A stretch of 5,793 nucleotides of DNA from Gammaproteobacteria bacterium (lineage in GTDB: Bacteria > Pseudomonadota > Gammaproteobacteria > S144-34): contig WFOW01000334.1 of NCBI GenBank assembly GCA_015487895.1, positions 1-5,793 on the forward strand, read 5' to 3'. The notes below the pieces were generated by a model. That model was not told where the DNA came from. It did not search any database and saw only the letters and a program-made list of their open reading frames with translations. Of the stretch, positions 1 to 5,760 are shown one piece after another; position 1 is the stretch's first letter, and every line of letters begins with the position of its first letter. Position numbers and translations under genes: made by a program.

Positions 1-340
1 CCCCGTGCAGCCCGCCCGAGAAGCGGTAGCTCTTGCCCGAGAACTTGCCGCCCGCGTGCAGGCGCGTGAGGATGACCTCCACGCCCGGGAGCCTCTCCGT
101 GGGGTGCAGGTCCACGGGCATGCCGCGCCCGTCGTCCTCGACCTCGAGGGAGCCGTCCTTGTGGAGGGTGACGGCGATGCGGCGCGCGTGGCCGGCGATG
201 GCCTCGTCGACGGCGTTGTCGATCACCTCCTGCGCCAGGTGGTTCGGGCGCGAGGTGTCGGTGTACATGCCGGGGCGCTTGCGCACCGGCTCGAGGCCGC
301 TCAGGATCTCGATCGCGGAGGCGTCGTAGGCCCGGTTCAC
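1..340 (-). CDS. parE: DNA topoisomerase IV subunit B, N-terminal part (cut by window edge)
   Basis: ParE is the ATPase subunit of topoisomerase IV, which with ParC separates linked daughter chromosomes. Only the first 113 residues lie in the window; the gene continues past position 1. The visible part is the start of the GHKL ATPase domain: the early motif [15 protein letters not shown] (15-29), the Mg/ATP helix with Glu38, Asp41 and Asn42 in [11 protein letters not shown], the DDGRGMP loop (69-75), LHAGGKF (94-100) and SGGLHG leading into the ATP lid. The YTDT-RPNHL segment (26-35) is typical of ParE; GyrB usually has an IGDT-type segment there, so ParE is preferred. The start is GTG at 340-338; no other ATG, GTG or TTG start fits in this frame nearby upstream. 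A weak GAGGG lies about 11 bases before it. The preceding gene is an alpha/beta hydrolase 213 bases away, so parE may have its own promoter. Confidence 0.95.
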   Translation of the reverse strand, partial: MNRAYDASAIEILSGLEPVRKRPGMYTDTSRPNHLAQEVIDNAVDEAIAGHARRIAVTLHKDGSLEVEDDGRGMPVDLHPTERLPGVEVILTRLHAGGKFSGKSYRFSGGLHG

Positions 341-553
341 GGGAGAAACAGCCCTCGATGGGACCGCCGGCCGTCCCGCGGCCGCGGAGGGAATCTCGCG
401 GGAGGCATGCGCTTCAGGCCTTCGCCGGCGTGTGGTTCCGCTGCGGCCCCTCGCCGGATCGCTCCGCGGGAGCGGCGGCGCGGCCGCGCGTAGTATACAC
501 ATGCCCCGACACGGGGGGAGGAGCAGCCCGTGCCCCCTGCCGCGTGCCGTCCC
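341..553 (-). other. Intergenic region / putative parE leader
   Basis: This 213-base stretch lies between the hydrolase stop and the parE start and contains no convincing gene. Read on the minus strand it holds, in order: a short GC hairpin CCCCG-TGT-CGGGG (504-516), a possible -10 element (492-497), a hairpin CGCTCC-CGC-GGAGCG (460-474) and a 12-base palindrome of CCGCGG halves (376-387). A 23-codon open frame starting at ATG 408-406 ends in a TGA (339-337) that overlaps the parE GTG as GTGA. None of the hairpins is followed by a T run, so none is a clear intrinsic terminator. In such GC-rich DNA small palindromes are expected by chance, so only the general role as parE leader is proposed. 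Confidence 0.4.
492..497 (-). promoter_or_regulatory. Possible -10 element for parE
   Basis: The minus strand reads TATACT, five of six bases of the sigma-70 -10 consensus, in an otherwise A+T-poor region. No recognisable -35 hexamer lies 16-18 bases upstream, and the TG of an extended -10 is one base out of place. If used, transcription would start near 485 and give a leader of about 145 bases to the parE GTG. Position and the lack of a close upstream gene favour it, but it is a single hexamer. Confidence 0.3.
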
Positions 554-1228
554 TCACCGCCGGCCCACCTGCGGGAAGCGGCCCGAGCGCAGGAAGGCGG
601 CGGCGGCCCCGGCCACGCGCGGCGAGAACAGCAGCCCCAGGTGGCTCGCGCGCAGCGCCACCTCGCCCGCGGCGCCCTCGAGGCGGGTCTCGGCGAGCGC
701 CACGGTGCCGTCGCCGGGCCCGTCATAGCCCCCGAGGAGCCGGCCCGCGCCGAGGTCGAGGGTGCCCGCGATCACGCCCACCTCCACGGGCCCCTCGTGG
801 CGGGGGATGCCCGCTGCGAGCACCTCCGCCATCGCCCCCATGAGCCAGCCGAGCCCGCGGCGGCGGAGCCGGCGCGCGACGGCGCTGCCGCGGGCCGGGG
901 TTCCGAGGAGCACGGCGCGCCCGCCTCCGAGGTCGAGGCCCGCGCGCAGGGCGGCCAGCGCCACCAGCCCGCCGAGGCTGTGGCCGACGAGGTGGACCGG
1001 CGCGCGGCCGCGCGCGCGCAGCGCCGCCACGCAGGCGGCGAGCCCCGCAGCGGCGGCCCCGGGGCCGCGCCGGGTGGTGGCGTAGCGGTGGTGCCAGGGC
1101 TCGAGCCCGTGGCGGGCGAGCCGCCGCCCGAGCGGCGCCATCCAGGCCGGATTGAGCCAGAAGCCGTGGATCAGGACGACGGCGGCACCGGAGCGGGCCT
1201 TTTGGGAGCGGCCGACCGTGGCGGGCAC
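554..1228 (-). CDS. Alpha/beta hydrolase, lipase-like, cytoplasmic
   Basis: A 224-residue alpha/beta-hydrolase-fold protein. The strand and oxyanion motif VVLIHGFWLN is at residues 17-26; the nucleophile elbow GHSLGG at 82-87 gives Ser84; a GTPARGS strand/turn follows at 109-115, as in lipases of the LipA/PGAP1 kind; GDGTV (172-176) supplies the likely acid Asp173, and ASHLGLL (194-200) supplies the likely base His196. The Ser-Asp-His triad is therefore complete and the protein is probably an active esterase or lipase; its substrate cannot be told. There is no signal peptide or membrane segment, so it is probably cytoplasmic. The start is GTG at 1228-1226, with AGGA about 11 bases upstream. 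In E. coli the esterase gene yqiA lies directly before parE, but this protein has GHSLGG instead of YqiA's GSSLGG and a different layout, so I do not call it yqiA. Confidence 0.88.
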   Translation of the reverse strand: MPATVGRSQKARSGAAVVLIHGFWLNPAWMAPLGRRLARHGLEPWHHRYATTRRGPGAAAAGLAACVAALRARGRAPVHLVGHSLGGLVALAALRAGLDLGGGRAVLLGTPARGSAVARRLRRRGLGWLMGAMAEVLAAGIPRHEGPVEVGVIAGTLDLGAGRLLGGYDGPGDGTVALAETRLEGAAGEVALRASHLGLLFSPRVAGAAAAFLRSGRFPQVGRR

Positions 1229-1336
1229 GGGATCCGGCTTCCTATGCCGGGCGGATGCCCCGGCTCAGCTCCGCCCGCGACGGCCCCGCCCCGCCCCGAC
1301 GAGGCCGTCCACCGTGCACCGCACACCGTCCACCGC
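1229..1336 (-). other. nadA-hydrolase intergenic region with hairpins and a 10-base direct repeat
   Basis: Just past the nadA stop there are two copies of CCGTCCACCG on the plus strand (1305-1314 and 1326-1335), 21 bases apart. Next is an inverted repeat GACGGCC/GGCCGTC (1279-1285 with 1303-1309, loop 17). Close to the hydrolase start is a tighter hairpin GCCGGG/CCCGGC (1246-1251 with 1259-1264, loop 7), ending a few bases before the AGGA that may serve as ribosome binding site. None is followed by a T run, so a factor-independent terminator is not shown. The hairpins could weaken read-through from nadA into the hydrolase, but that is inference. Confidence 0.35.
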
Positions 1337-2476
1337 CTACGGCGAGACCTCCAGCATGCGGTCGAGCGCCTCGCGCGCCTGGGCGGCGACGTCCTCGGGC
1401 ACGCGGATGCGGTTGACCACCCGCCCCTCGACCAGGTTGTCCAGCGTCCAGGCGAGGTGCTGGGGGTCGATGCGGAACATGGTCGAGCACATGCACACCG
1501 TGGGCGCCATGAAGTGGACGTTCTTGCCCTCGGCCTTGTGGCGCTCGTGCAGGCGGTTGACCAGGTTCAGCTCGGTGCCCACCAGCCAGCGCGTGCCGGG
1601 CGGGCTCTCGGCCACGGTGCGGATGATGAACTCGGTCGAGCCCACCGCGTCGGACTTGCGGCAGACCTCGAAGCTGCACTCCGGGTGCGAGACCACCTTC
1701 GCCTCCGGGTAGCGCGCCTTGAAGGCGTCGATGTGCTCCGGCCGGAACATCTGGTGCACCGAGCAGAAGCCCTTCCACAGCAGGATGCGCGCGCGGCGGA
1801 TCTCATCCGGCGTCAGCCCGCCGTAGGGCCGGTCGTAGTCCCAGACCGCCATCTCCTCGAGCGGGATGCCCATGGACCAGCCGGTGTTGCGGCCCAGGTG
1901 CTGGTCCGGGAAGAACAGCACCTTGTCGCGGCGCGCGAAGGCCCACTCGAGCACGCGCGCGGCGTTGCTCGAGGTGCAGACGATGCCGCCGTGGCGCCCG
2001 CAGAAGGCCTTCAGGTCGGCGGCGGAGTTGATGTAGGTGACGGGCGTGACGGCGGCGTCGGCATCGCCCAGCACCTCCGTGAGCTCGCGCCAGGCGCGCT
2101 CGACCTTCGACAGCACCGCCATGTCGGCCATGGAGCAGCCGGCGGCGAGATCCGGCAGGATGGACACCTGGCCCGGTCCCGAGAGGATGTCGGCGACCTC
2201 GGCCATGAAGTGGACGCCGCAGAAGACGATGTAGCGCGCCCCGGAGGCGGCCGCCTGGCGCGAGAGCTTGAGCGAGTCGCCCGTGCGGTCGGCGTGGCGG
2301 AAGACCTCCTCGCGCTGGTAGTGGTGGCCGAGGATCACGAGCTCGTCGCCGAGCTTCTCCTTGGCGGCGACGATGCGCGCCTCGCACTCGGCGTCGTCGA
2401 GCAGGGCGTAGGACTGGATCGCGAGCGGACTGGCTGCCATCGGTGCCGCGGGCCCGCGGCCCGCCTTTTCCTCCAT
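1337..2476 (-). CDS. nadA: Quinolinate synthase (4Fe-4S), long form
   Basis: NadA condenses iminoaspartate with dihydroxyacetone phosphate to quinolinate, the second step of de novo NAD synthesis, using an oxygen-sensitive [4Fe-4S] cluster. The 379 residues show the family signatures: LGHHYQ (49-54), DSLKLSR (67-73), VHFMAE (88-93), LAAGCSMAD (110-118), YINS (148-151), CTSSNA (167-172), PDQHLGRNTG (190-199), WKGFCSVH (234-241), HPEC (264-267), VGTE (299-302) and PTVCMCSTM (325-333). By analogy with B. subtilis NadA (Cys110/230/320) the cluster ligands should be Cys114, Cys238 and Cys328. It is the longer B. subtilis-like form, with GLTPDEIRRARILLWKG before the middle cysteine. The start is uncertain: the ATG at 2476 has no Shine-Dalgarno sequence. 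A second in-frame ATG at 2440-2438 (Met13) would give 367 residues, nearer the family length, and the first 12 residues look unconserved. nadB and nadC are not adjacent. The partner NadB (or aspartate dehydrogenase) must lie elsewhere. Confidence 0.97.
   Translation of the reverse strand: MEEKAGRGPAAPMAASPLAIQSYALLDDAECEARIVAAKEKLGDELVILGHHYQREEVFRHADRTGDSLKLSRQAAASGARYIVFCGVHFMAEVADILSGPGQVSILPDLAAGCSMADMAVLSKVERAWRELTEVLGDADAAVTPVTYINSAADLKAFCGRHGGIVCTSSNAARVLEWAFARRDKVLFFPDQHLGRNTGWSMGIPLEEMAVWDYDRPYGGLTPDEIRRARILLWKGFCSVHQMFRPEHIDAFKARYPEAKVVSHPECSFEVCRKSDAVGSTEFIIRTVAESPPGTRWLVGTELNLVNRLHERHKAEGKNVHFMAPTVCMCSTMFRIDPQHLAWTLDNLVEGRVVNRIRVPEDVAAQAREALDRMLEVSP
2445..2460. repeat. 16-base perfect palindrome at the 5' end of nadA
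   Basis: GCCGCGGGCCCGCGGC is its own reverse complement. It falls between the two candidate nadA start codons (2476 and 2440) and downstream of the putative nadA promoter. If the downstream start is the true one, the palindrome would be in the mRNA leader, where it could act as an operator or a hairpin. In DNA this rich in G+C such a palindrome can also occur by chance, so function is only suggested by position. Confidence 0.35.
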
Positions 2477-2489
2477 GGAGTTGCGTTCG

Positions 2490-2948
2490 CTAATTCTGAC
2501 TGTTTTGCTCGGTTTTGTCGAGCCCCGCCGCGCGGCGGATCGCCGCGGCGTCGGTGGGCGAGCTCACCACGGCGGCGGCCTCCGCCGCCGGCAGCCACGC
2601 CCAGCCGAGGTGCTCCGGCCCCAGGCGCGGCGCCGGCGTGCCGGCCACGCGCGCGACGAAGGCGTGCTCCTCGTTCTCGCGCACGTCCGGGGCGTAGCGC
2701 CCGTGCCAGGCCGGGTGGATCGGGTAGCGCGCCACCAGGCCCAGGGGCTCGGGCCCGGCCTCGAGCCCCGTCTCCTCGGCGAGCTCGCGCCGCGCGGCCT
2801 CGAGCGGCGTCTCGCCCCCGGCGAGCGCGCCCGTCACCGACTGGCGCCAGCCCGGCGGCGCGCGCCGCTCCAGCACCAGCACGCGCCCGCCCCCGCCCAG
2901 GACCACCACCAGCACCGAGACCGGGCGCTTCCAGCGTCCCGGCGCCAC
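2490..2948 (-). CDS. nudB: Dihydroneopterin triphosphate diphosphatase (Nudix hydrolase)
   Basis: NudB removes pyrophosphate from dihydroneopterin triphosphate, an early step of folate synthesis. The 152-residue protein, close to the usual length of about 150, has the NudB-type start [10 protein letters not shown] (7-16), WRQSVTGAL (34-42) and a complete Nudix box from Gly40 to Leu62, with Glu46, Arg54-Glu55 and Glu58-Glu59 of GX5EX7REUXEEXGU. Downstream ENEEHAF and [14 protein letters not shown] match conserved NudB positions (E. coli has EHLAYKWLDAPAAAAL). The start is GTG at 2948-2946, only 4 bases after the aspS stop, so translation is probably coupled to aspS. No strong separate ribosome binding site is visible; a GAGG lies too near the start. 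The aspS-nudB order is common in gammaproteobacteria. The last nine codons are unusually A-rich (ending TEQNSQN), probably because the nadA promoter overlaps them. It could be another Nudix enzyme, but the family match is good. Confidence 0.92.
   Translation of the reverse strand: MAPGRWKRPVSVLVVVLGGGGRVLVLERRAPPGWRQSVTGALAGGETPLEAARRELAEETGLEAGPEPLGLVARYPIHPAWHGRYAPDVRENEEHAFVARVAGTPAPRLGPEHLGWAWLPAAEAAAVVSSPTDAAAIRRAAGLDKTEQNSQN
2493..2521 (-). promoter_or_regulatory. Putative sigma-70-type promoter for nadA inside the end of nudB
   Basis: On the minus strand TCGACA (2521-2516, five of six bases of TTGACA) is followed after exactly 17 bases by CAGAAT (2498-2493, four of six of TATAAT). The patch from about 2477 to 2521 is strikingly A+T-rich compared with everything around it. 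Transcription would begin near 2486-2487, about 10 bases before the upstream nadA ATG and about 46 before the second ATG. This would let nadA be transcribed independently of the aspS operon. Confidence 0.45.
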
Positions 2949-2952
2949 GGCC

Positions 2953-4722
2953 TCACGGCACGCGCCGCAGCCGCAGGTTGAGCTCGCGCAGCTGCAGCTC
3001 GCTCACCGGCGCCGGCGCCCGCGTCAGCGGGCACACCGCCGTCTGGGTCTTCGGGAAGGCGATGACCTCGCGGATGGAGCGCGCCCCGCACATGAGCATC
3101 ACCAGCCGGTCGAGGCCGAAGGCGATGCCGCCGTGCGGCGGCGCCCCGTAGCGCAGCGCGTCGAGCAGGAAGCCGAACTTCTCGCGCGCCTCCTCGGGGC
3201 CGATGCCGAGCAGGGCGAAGACCGCCTCCTGCATCTCGGGGCGGTGGATGCGGATGGAGCCGCCGCCGACCTCGGTGCCGTTGAGCACGAGGTCGTAGGC
3301 GCGCGAGCGCACGCTCGCGGGGCTGTCGGCGAGCCGCGCCGGATCGTCCACGCGCGGGGCGGTGAAGGGATGGTGCAGCGCCACCCAGCGGCGCTCGTCC
3401 GCGTCCCACTCGAACATCGGGAAGTCCACCACCCACAGCGGCCGCCAGCCCTCGCGCACCAGCCCGCGGTCGTGGCCCAGGCGCACGCGCAGCGCCCCGA
3501 GCGCCTCGTTGACCACCTCGGCGCGGTCGGCGCCGAAGAACAGGATGTCGCCGGCCGCCGCGCCGGTGCGCTCCAGGATGCCGGCGAGCGCGGTGTCGTC
3601 GAGGAACTTGACGATGGGCGACTGCAGCCCCTCGCGCCCGCGCGCCGGGTCCTGCACCTTGATCCAGGCGAGCCCCCTGGCGCCGTGGCGCCCGACGAAA
3701 TCGGTGTAGCCGTCGATCTCCTTGCGCGTGAGCTCCACCCCGCCGGGCAGGCGCAGCACCGCCACGCGCCCGGCCGGGTCCTGCGCGGGGCCGGCGAAGA
3801 CCTTGAACCCGGACTCGCGCACGAGGTCGGCGATCTCGACCAGCTCGAGCGGGATGCGCAGGTCCGGGCGGTCGGTGCCGTAGCGCTCCATGGCCTCGGC
3901 GTAGGACATGCGCGGGAAGGGGTCCGGCAGCGCCACGTCCAGCACCCGGTCGAAGAGCGCGCGGAACATGTCCTCCACCAGCCCCATGACGTCGTCCTCG
4001 TCCACGAAGGACATCTCCATGTCGAGCTGCGTGAACTCGGGCTGGCGGTCGGCGCGCAGGTCCTCGTCGCGGAAGCAGCGCGCGATCTGGTAGTAGCGCT
4101 CCAGCCCCCCGATCATGAGGATCTGCTTGAAGAGCTGCGGCGACTGCGGCAGCGCGTAGAAGCTGCCGGGGTGCACGCGGCTCGGCACGAGATAGTCGCG
4201 CGCGCCCTCGGGCGTGGCGCGGGTGAGGATCGGGGTCTCGACGTCGACGAAGCCGCGCTCGTCGAGGAAGCGGCGCAGCGTGCCCGTCACGCGCGCGCGC
4301 AGCAGCAGGCGCTCGCGCATGGCCTCGCGGCGCAGGTCCAGGTAGCGGTGGCGCAGCCGCACCTCCTCGCCCACGTCCTCCTCGTCGAGCTGGAAGGGCA
4401 GCGGATCGGCGCGGTTGAGGATCTCGAGCGTCTCGCCGACGACCTCGACCGCGCCCGTGGGGAGCCTGGGGTTCTCGGTCCCCTCGGGGCGGCGGCGCAC
4501 GCGGCCGCGCACGCGCAGCACGTACTCGGTGCGCACGCGCTCGGCGACGGCGAAGCTCTCGCGCGCGTCCGGGTCGAAGACAAGCTGCACGACGCCGCTG
4601 CGGTCGCGCAGGTCGATGAAGATCACCCCGCCGTGGTCGCGGCGGCGCTGCGCCCAGCCGCACAGCGTGACGGTCTCGCCGATGTGGCGCTCGCGCAGCT
4701 CGCCGCAGCCGTGTGTGCGCAT
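2953..4722 (-). CDS. aspS: Aspartyl-tRNA synthetase, bacterial type, probably non-discriminating
   Basis: AspRS joins aspartate to its tRNA in the cytoplasm. The 589 residues give the full bacterial-type class II layout: an OB-fold anticodon domain (about 1-105, [18 protein letters not shown] at 26-43); motif 1 around 152-182 ([20 protein letters not shown]); the QSPQLFKQ substrate loop (193-200); motif 2 with [15 protein letters not shown] (216-230); the bacterial insertion (GAD) domain at roughly 290-420; and motif 3 [10 protein letters not shown] (531-540) with Arg539. His30 and Gly81 (in RPEG) match His31 and Gly82 of Pseudomonas aeruginosa AspRS, residues linked to relaxed tRNA choice; E. 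coli has Leu30 and Lys there. It may therefore also make Asp-tRNA(Asn) for GatCAB. The start is ATG at 4722-4720, agreeing with the family N-terminus MR(T/S)H/EYCG. No ordinary ribosome binding site precedes it; a hairpin does (4732-4757). The stop is 4 bases before nudB. Confidence 0.98.
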   Translation of the reverse strand: MRTHGCGELRERHIGETVTLCGWAQRRRDHGGVIFIDLRDRSGVVQLVFDPDARESFAVAERVRTEYVLRVRGRVRRRPEGTENPRLPTGAVEVVGETLEILNRADPLPFQLDEEDVGEEVRLRHRYLDLRREAMRERLLLRARVTGTLRRFLDERGFVDVETPILTRATPEGARDYLVPSRVHPGSFYALPQSPQLFKQILMIGGLERYYQIARCFRDEDLRADRQPEFTQLDMEMSFVDEDDVMGLVEDMFRALFDRVLDVALPDPFPRMSYAEAMERYGTDRPDLRIPLELVEIADLVRESGFKVFAGPAQDPAGRVAVLRLPGGVELTRKEIDGYTDFVGRHGARGLAWIKVQDPARGREGLQSPIVKFLDDTALAGILERTGAAAGDILFFGADRAEVVNEALGALRVRLGHDRGLVREGWRPLWVVDFPMFEWDADERRWVALHHPFTAPRVDDPARLADSPASVRSRAYDLVLNGTEVGGGSIRIHRPEMQEAVFALLGIGPEEAREKFGFLLDALRYGAPPHGGIAFGLDRLVMLMCGARSIREVIAFPKTQTAVCPLTRAPAPVSELQLRELNLRLRRVP

Positions 4723-4731
4723 CTTCGTGGA

Positions 4732-4757
4732 CGCCGCTCGTCGCCTCGGGAGCGGCG
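4732..4757 (-). promoter_or_regulatory. Intercistronic hairpin in front of aspS
   Basis: On the minus strand CGCCGCTC (4757-4750) and GAGCGGCG (4739-4732) form a perfect 8-base stem around the 10-base loop CCGAGGCGAC. The hairpin lies 4 bases after the DUF502 stop (TAA, 4764-4762) and 9 bases before the aspS ATG. The loop holds GAGG, the only Shine-Dalgarno-like sequence in front of aspS. There is no T run after it, so it is unlikely to be a terminator. A role in aspS translation or in mRNA processing between the genes is inference. Confidence 0.5.
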
Positions 4758-4761
4758 AATC

Positions 4762-5391
4762 TTAGCGGAGCCGCGGGCGGGCGGCCACCTCGCGCCCGGG
4801 CTGCACCACGCCCATCGAGAGCAGCAGGCGCAGGCCCTCGTCCACGCTCATGTCGAGCTCGACCACCTCCTCGCGCGGCAGCATGAGGAAGAAGCCCGAG
4901 GTGGGGTTGGGCGTGGTGGGGACGAAGACGCTCACCAGGGGCCGGCCGGCCGCCCCCTCCACGGCGGGGCTGGCGGAGGCGGTCTGGAAGGCGAGCGTCC
5001 AGCAGCCCCTGCGCGGGTACTCCACGAGCAGCACCTTGCGGAAGGAGTCGCCGCGCGCCGAGAACAGCGTCTCGGCGACCTGCTTGACCGCGCCGTAGAC
5101 CGAGCGCACCACGGGCACGCGCCGCAGCAGCGCCTCCCCGCCCGCCACCAGGCGGCGGCCGAGGAAGTTGGCCGCGAGCGCCCCCGTGGCGAGGACCACC
5201 ACGAAGGCGAGCGCCAGCCCGAGGCCCGGGACCGAGAAGCCGAGCACCGCCTCCGGCCGCCACTGCGGCGGCAGCAGCAGCAGGGTGCGGTCCATGAGGT
5301 CGACGAGCGCCTTGACCACCAGCGCCGTCACGCCGAGCGGGACCCAGACCAGGAGCCCCGCGATCAGGTAGCGGCGCAGGAGGCCCAGCAC
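4762..5391 (-). CDS. DUF502 family membrane protein
   Basis: A 209-residue protein of the DUF502 family, whose biochemical role is not established. It has two hydrophobic segments, residues 8-30 and 54-76, which should anchor it in the inner membrane, followed by a soluble C-terminal domain. Family signatures are visible: [16 protein letters not shown] (90-105), [14 protein letters not shown] (124-137), and [16 protein letters not shown] (155-170) followed by PREEV (172-176) and LDMSVDEGL (179-187). Length and motif order are normal, so it looks intact. The start is GTG at 5391-5389, 7 bases after the fmdB stop and with no strong Shine-Dalgarno sequence, which suggests translational coupling. 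The fmdB-DUF502-aspS linkage recurs in gammaproteobacteria to my knowledge and hints at a link with translation or membrane quality control, but the function is unknown. Confidence 0.93.
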   Translation of the reverse strand: MLGLLRRYLIAGLLVWVPLGVTALVVKALVDLMDRTLLLLPPQWRPEAVLGFSVPGLGLALAFVVVLATGALAANFLGRRLVAGGEALLRRVPVVRSVYGAVKQVAETLFSARGDSFRKVLLVEYPRRGCWTLAFQTASASPAVEGAAGRPLVSVFVPTTPNPTSGFFLMLPREEVVELDMSVDEGLRLLLSMGVVQPGREVAARPRLR

Positions 5392-5398
5392 GCCCGGC

Positions 5399-5683
5399 TC
5401 ACTCGGCGCAGGCGGGGCAGGCGCCGGCGCCGCAGGCGGGCTCGGAGGCCTTCTTGTCCTCCTTCTTCTCCTGCCGCTCGCCGGCGAGGTTGCGGCGGTT
5501 CCCGCTCTTGAAGTCGGCCTCGTACCAGCCGCTGCCCTTGAGCCGGAAGCCGGCGGCCGAGACCAGCTTGGAGAGCGCCTCCTCGCCGCACTCCGGGCAC
5601 TCGGTCAGCGGCGGGTCGCTCATCTTCTGCATGGCCTCGAGCTCGTGCCCGCAGGCCTTGCAGCGGTACTCGTAGATCGGCAT
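5399..5683 (-). CDS. FmdB/CxxC_CxxC_SSSS family zinc-ribbon protein
   Basis: A 94-residue protein of the small zinc-ribbon family often named FmdB (regulatory protein). The N-terminus MPIYEYRC is the family hallmark. A zinc site is formed by Cys8-x2-Cys11 and Cys29-x2-Cys32 (CPEC), followed by SKLVSAAGFRLKGSGWYEADF (split here as 38-48 and 49-58), then a charged Lys/Glu tail (about 68-81) and a second cysteine cluster at the end, Cys84, Cys89 and Cys92. The role is unknown in most bacteria; the name comes from a formamidase/amidase operon and should not be read as proof of regulation. The start is ATG at 5683-5681, chosen because AGGAGGTGA lies just upstream and because the family begins with MPIYEY. 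A GTG at 5710 would add nine unconserved residues and would put the Shine-Dalgarno sequence inside the gene. It is the first gene of the apparent operon and overlaps nothing. Confidence 0.93.
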   Translation of the reverse strand: MPIYEYRCKACGHELEAMQKMSDPPLTECPECGEEALSKLVSAAGFRLKGSGWYEADFKSGNRRNLAGERQEKKEDKKASEPACGAGACPACAE

Positions 5684-5687
5684 TGGC

Positions 5688-5696
5688 TCACCTCCT
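5688..5696 (-). promoter_or_regulatory. Perfect Shine-Dalgarno sequence for fmdB
   Basis: The minus strand reads AGGAGGTGA, a nine-base match to the anti-Shine-Dalgarno end of 16S rRNA, with 4 bases between it and the ATG at 5683 (7 from AGGAGG). It settles the start of the fmdB-like gene. It is by far the strongest ribosome binding site in the window; all downstream genes have weak or absent ones. Confidence 0.9.
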
Positions 5697-5724
5697 CGCG
5701 ATCCGGACACGCAGCAAGCCCTTC

Positions 5725-5742
5725 CCGCCCCAGATGGGGCGG
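5725..5742. repeat. Perfect inverted repeat over the -10 region of the fmdB promoter
   Basis: On the minus strand CCGCCCCA-TC-TGGGGCGG is an 18-base dyad with only two central bases; flanking TTCC/GGAA bases extend the pairing with one bulged base. It lies over the putative sigma-32 -10 element CCCCATCT. It could be a repressor site overlapping the promoter or only a by-product of the C-rich -10 element. There is no following T run, so a terminator for an upstream gene is not supported. Confidence 0.45.
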
Positions 5743-5760
5743 AACCGGCGCCGCTTCAAG
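5732..5760 (-). promoter_or_regulatory. Putative heat-shock (sigma-32/RpoH) promoter of the fmdB-DUF502-aspS operon
   Basis: Read on the minus strand, CTTGAAG (5760-5754) is followed after 14 bases by CCCCATCT (5739-5732). The E. coli sigma-32 consensus is CTTGAAA, a spacer of about 13-15, and CCCCATNT, so six of seven and eight of eight positions agree at correct spacing. Transcription would start near 5725, giving a leader of about 40 bases with the fmdB Shine-Dalgarno sequence inside. I see no good sigma-70 promoter in the 110 bases before fmdB, although only 33 bases upstream of this element are in the window, so others may lie beyond the edge. Confidence 0.65.

Noticed and set aside
504..516. 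Hairpin CCCCG-TGT-CGGGG after the hydrolase as a terminator
   Set aside because: The stem is only five bases and is not followed by a T run on either strand; not a convincing intrinsic terminator.
1279..1309. GACGGCC/GGCCGTC inverted repeat after nadA as a terminator
   Set aside because: The loop is 17 bases and no T run follows; kept only as part of the intergenic description.
1305..1335. Two CCGTCCACCG copies as a CRISPR or tandem-repeat array
   Set aside because: There are only two 10-base copies 11 bases apart, far too little for an array; they may be chance or a slippage remnant.
530..3151. Very long open frame on the plus strand (873 codons)
   Set aside because: It runs opposite to the hydrolase, nadA and nudB, all of which have clear family motifs. 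Its translation is low-complexity Arg/Ala/Pro/His-rich sequence, as expected for the antisense of GC-rich genes where stop codons are rare.
2834..5263. 809-codon open frame on the minus strand
   Set aside because: It overlaps aspS and DUF502 in another frame, crosses gene boundaries and is Arg/Ala/Gly-rich without domain motifs.
3133..5511. Very long open frame on the plus strand (792 codons)
   Set aside because: It is antisense to aspS, DUF502 and fmdB, with no recognisable motif and biased composition; a shadow of real genes.
5684..5710. Upstream GTG start for the fmdB-like gene, adding nine residues
   Set aside because: The perfect Shine-Dalgarno sequence at 5688-5696 and the family start MPIYEY fix the ATG at 5683.
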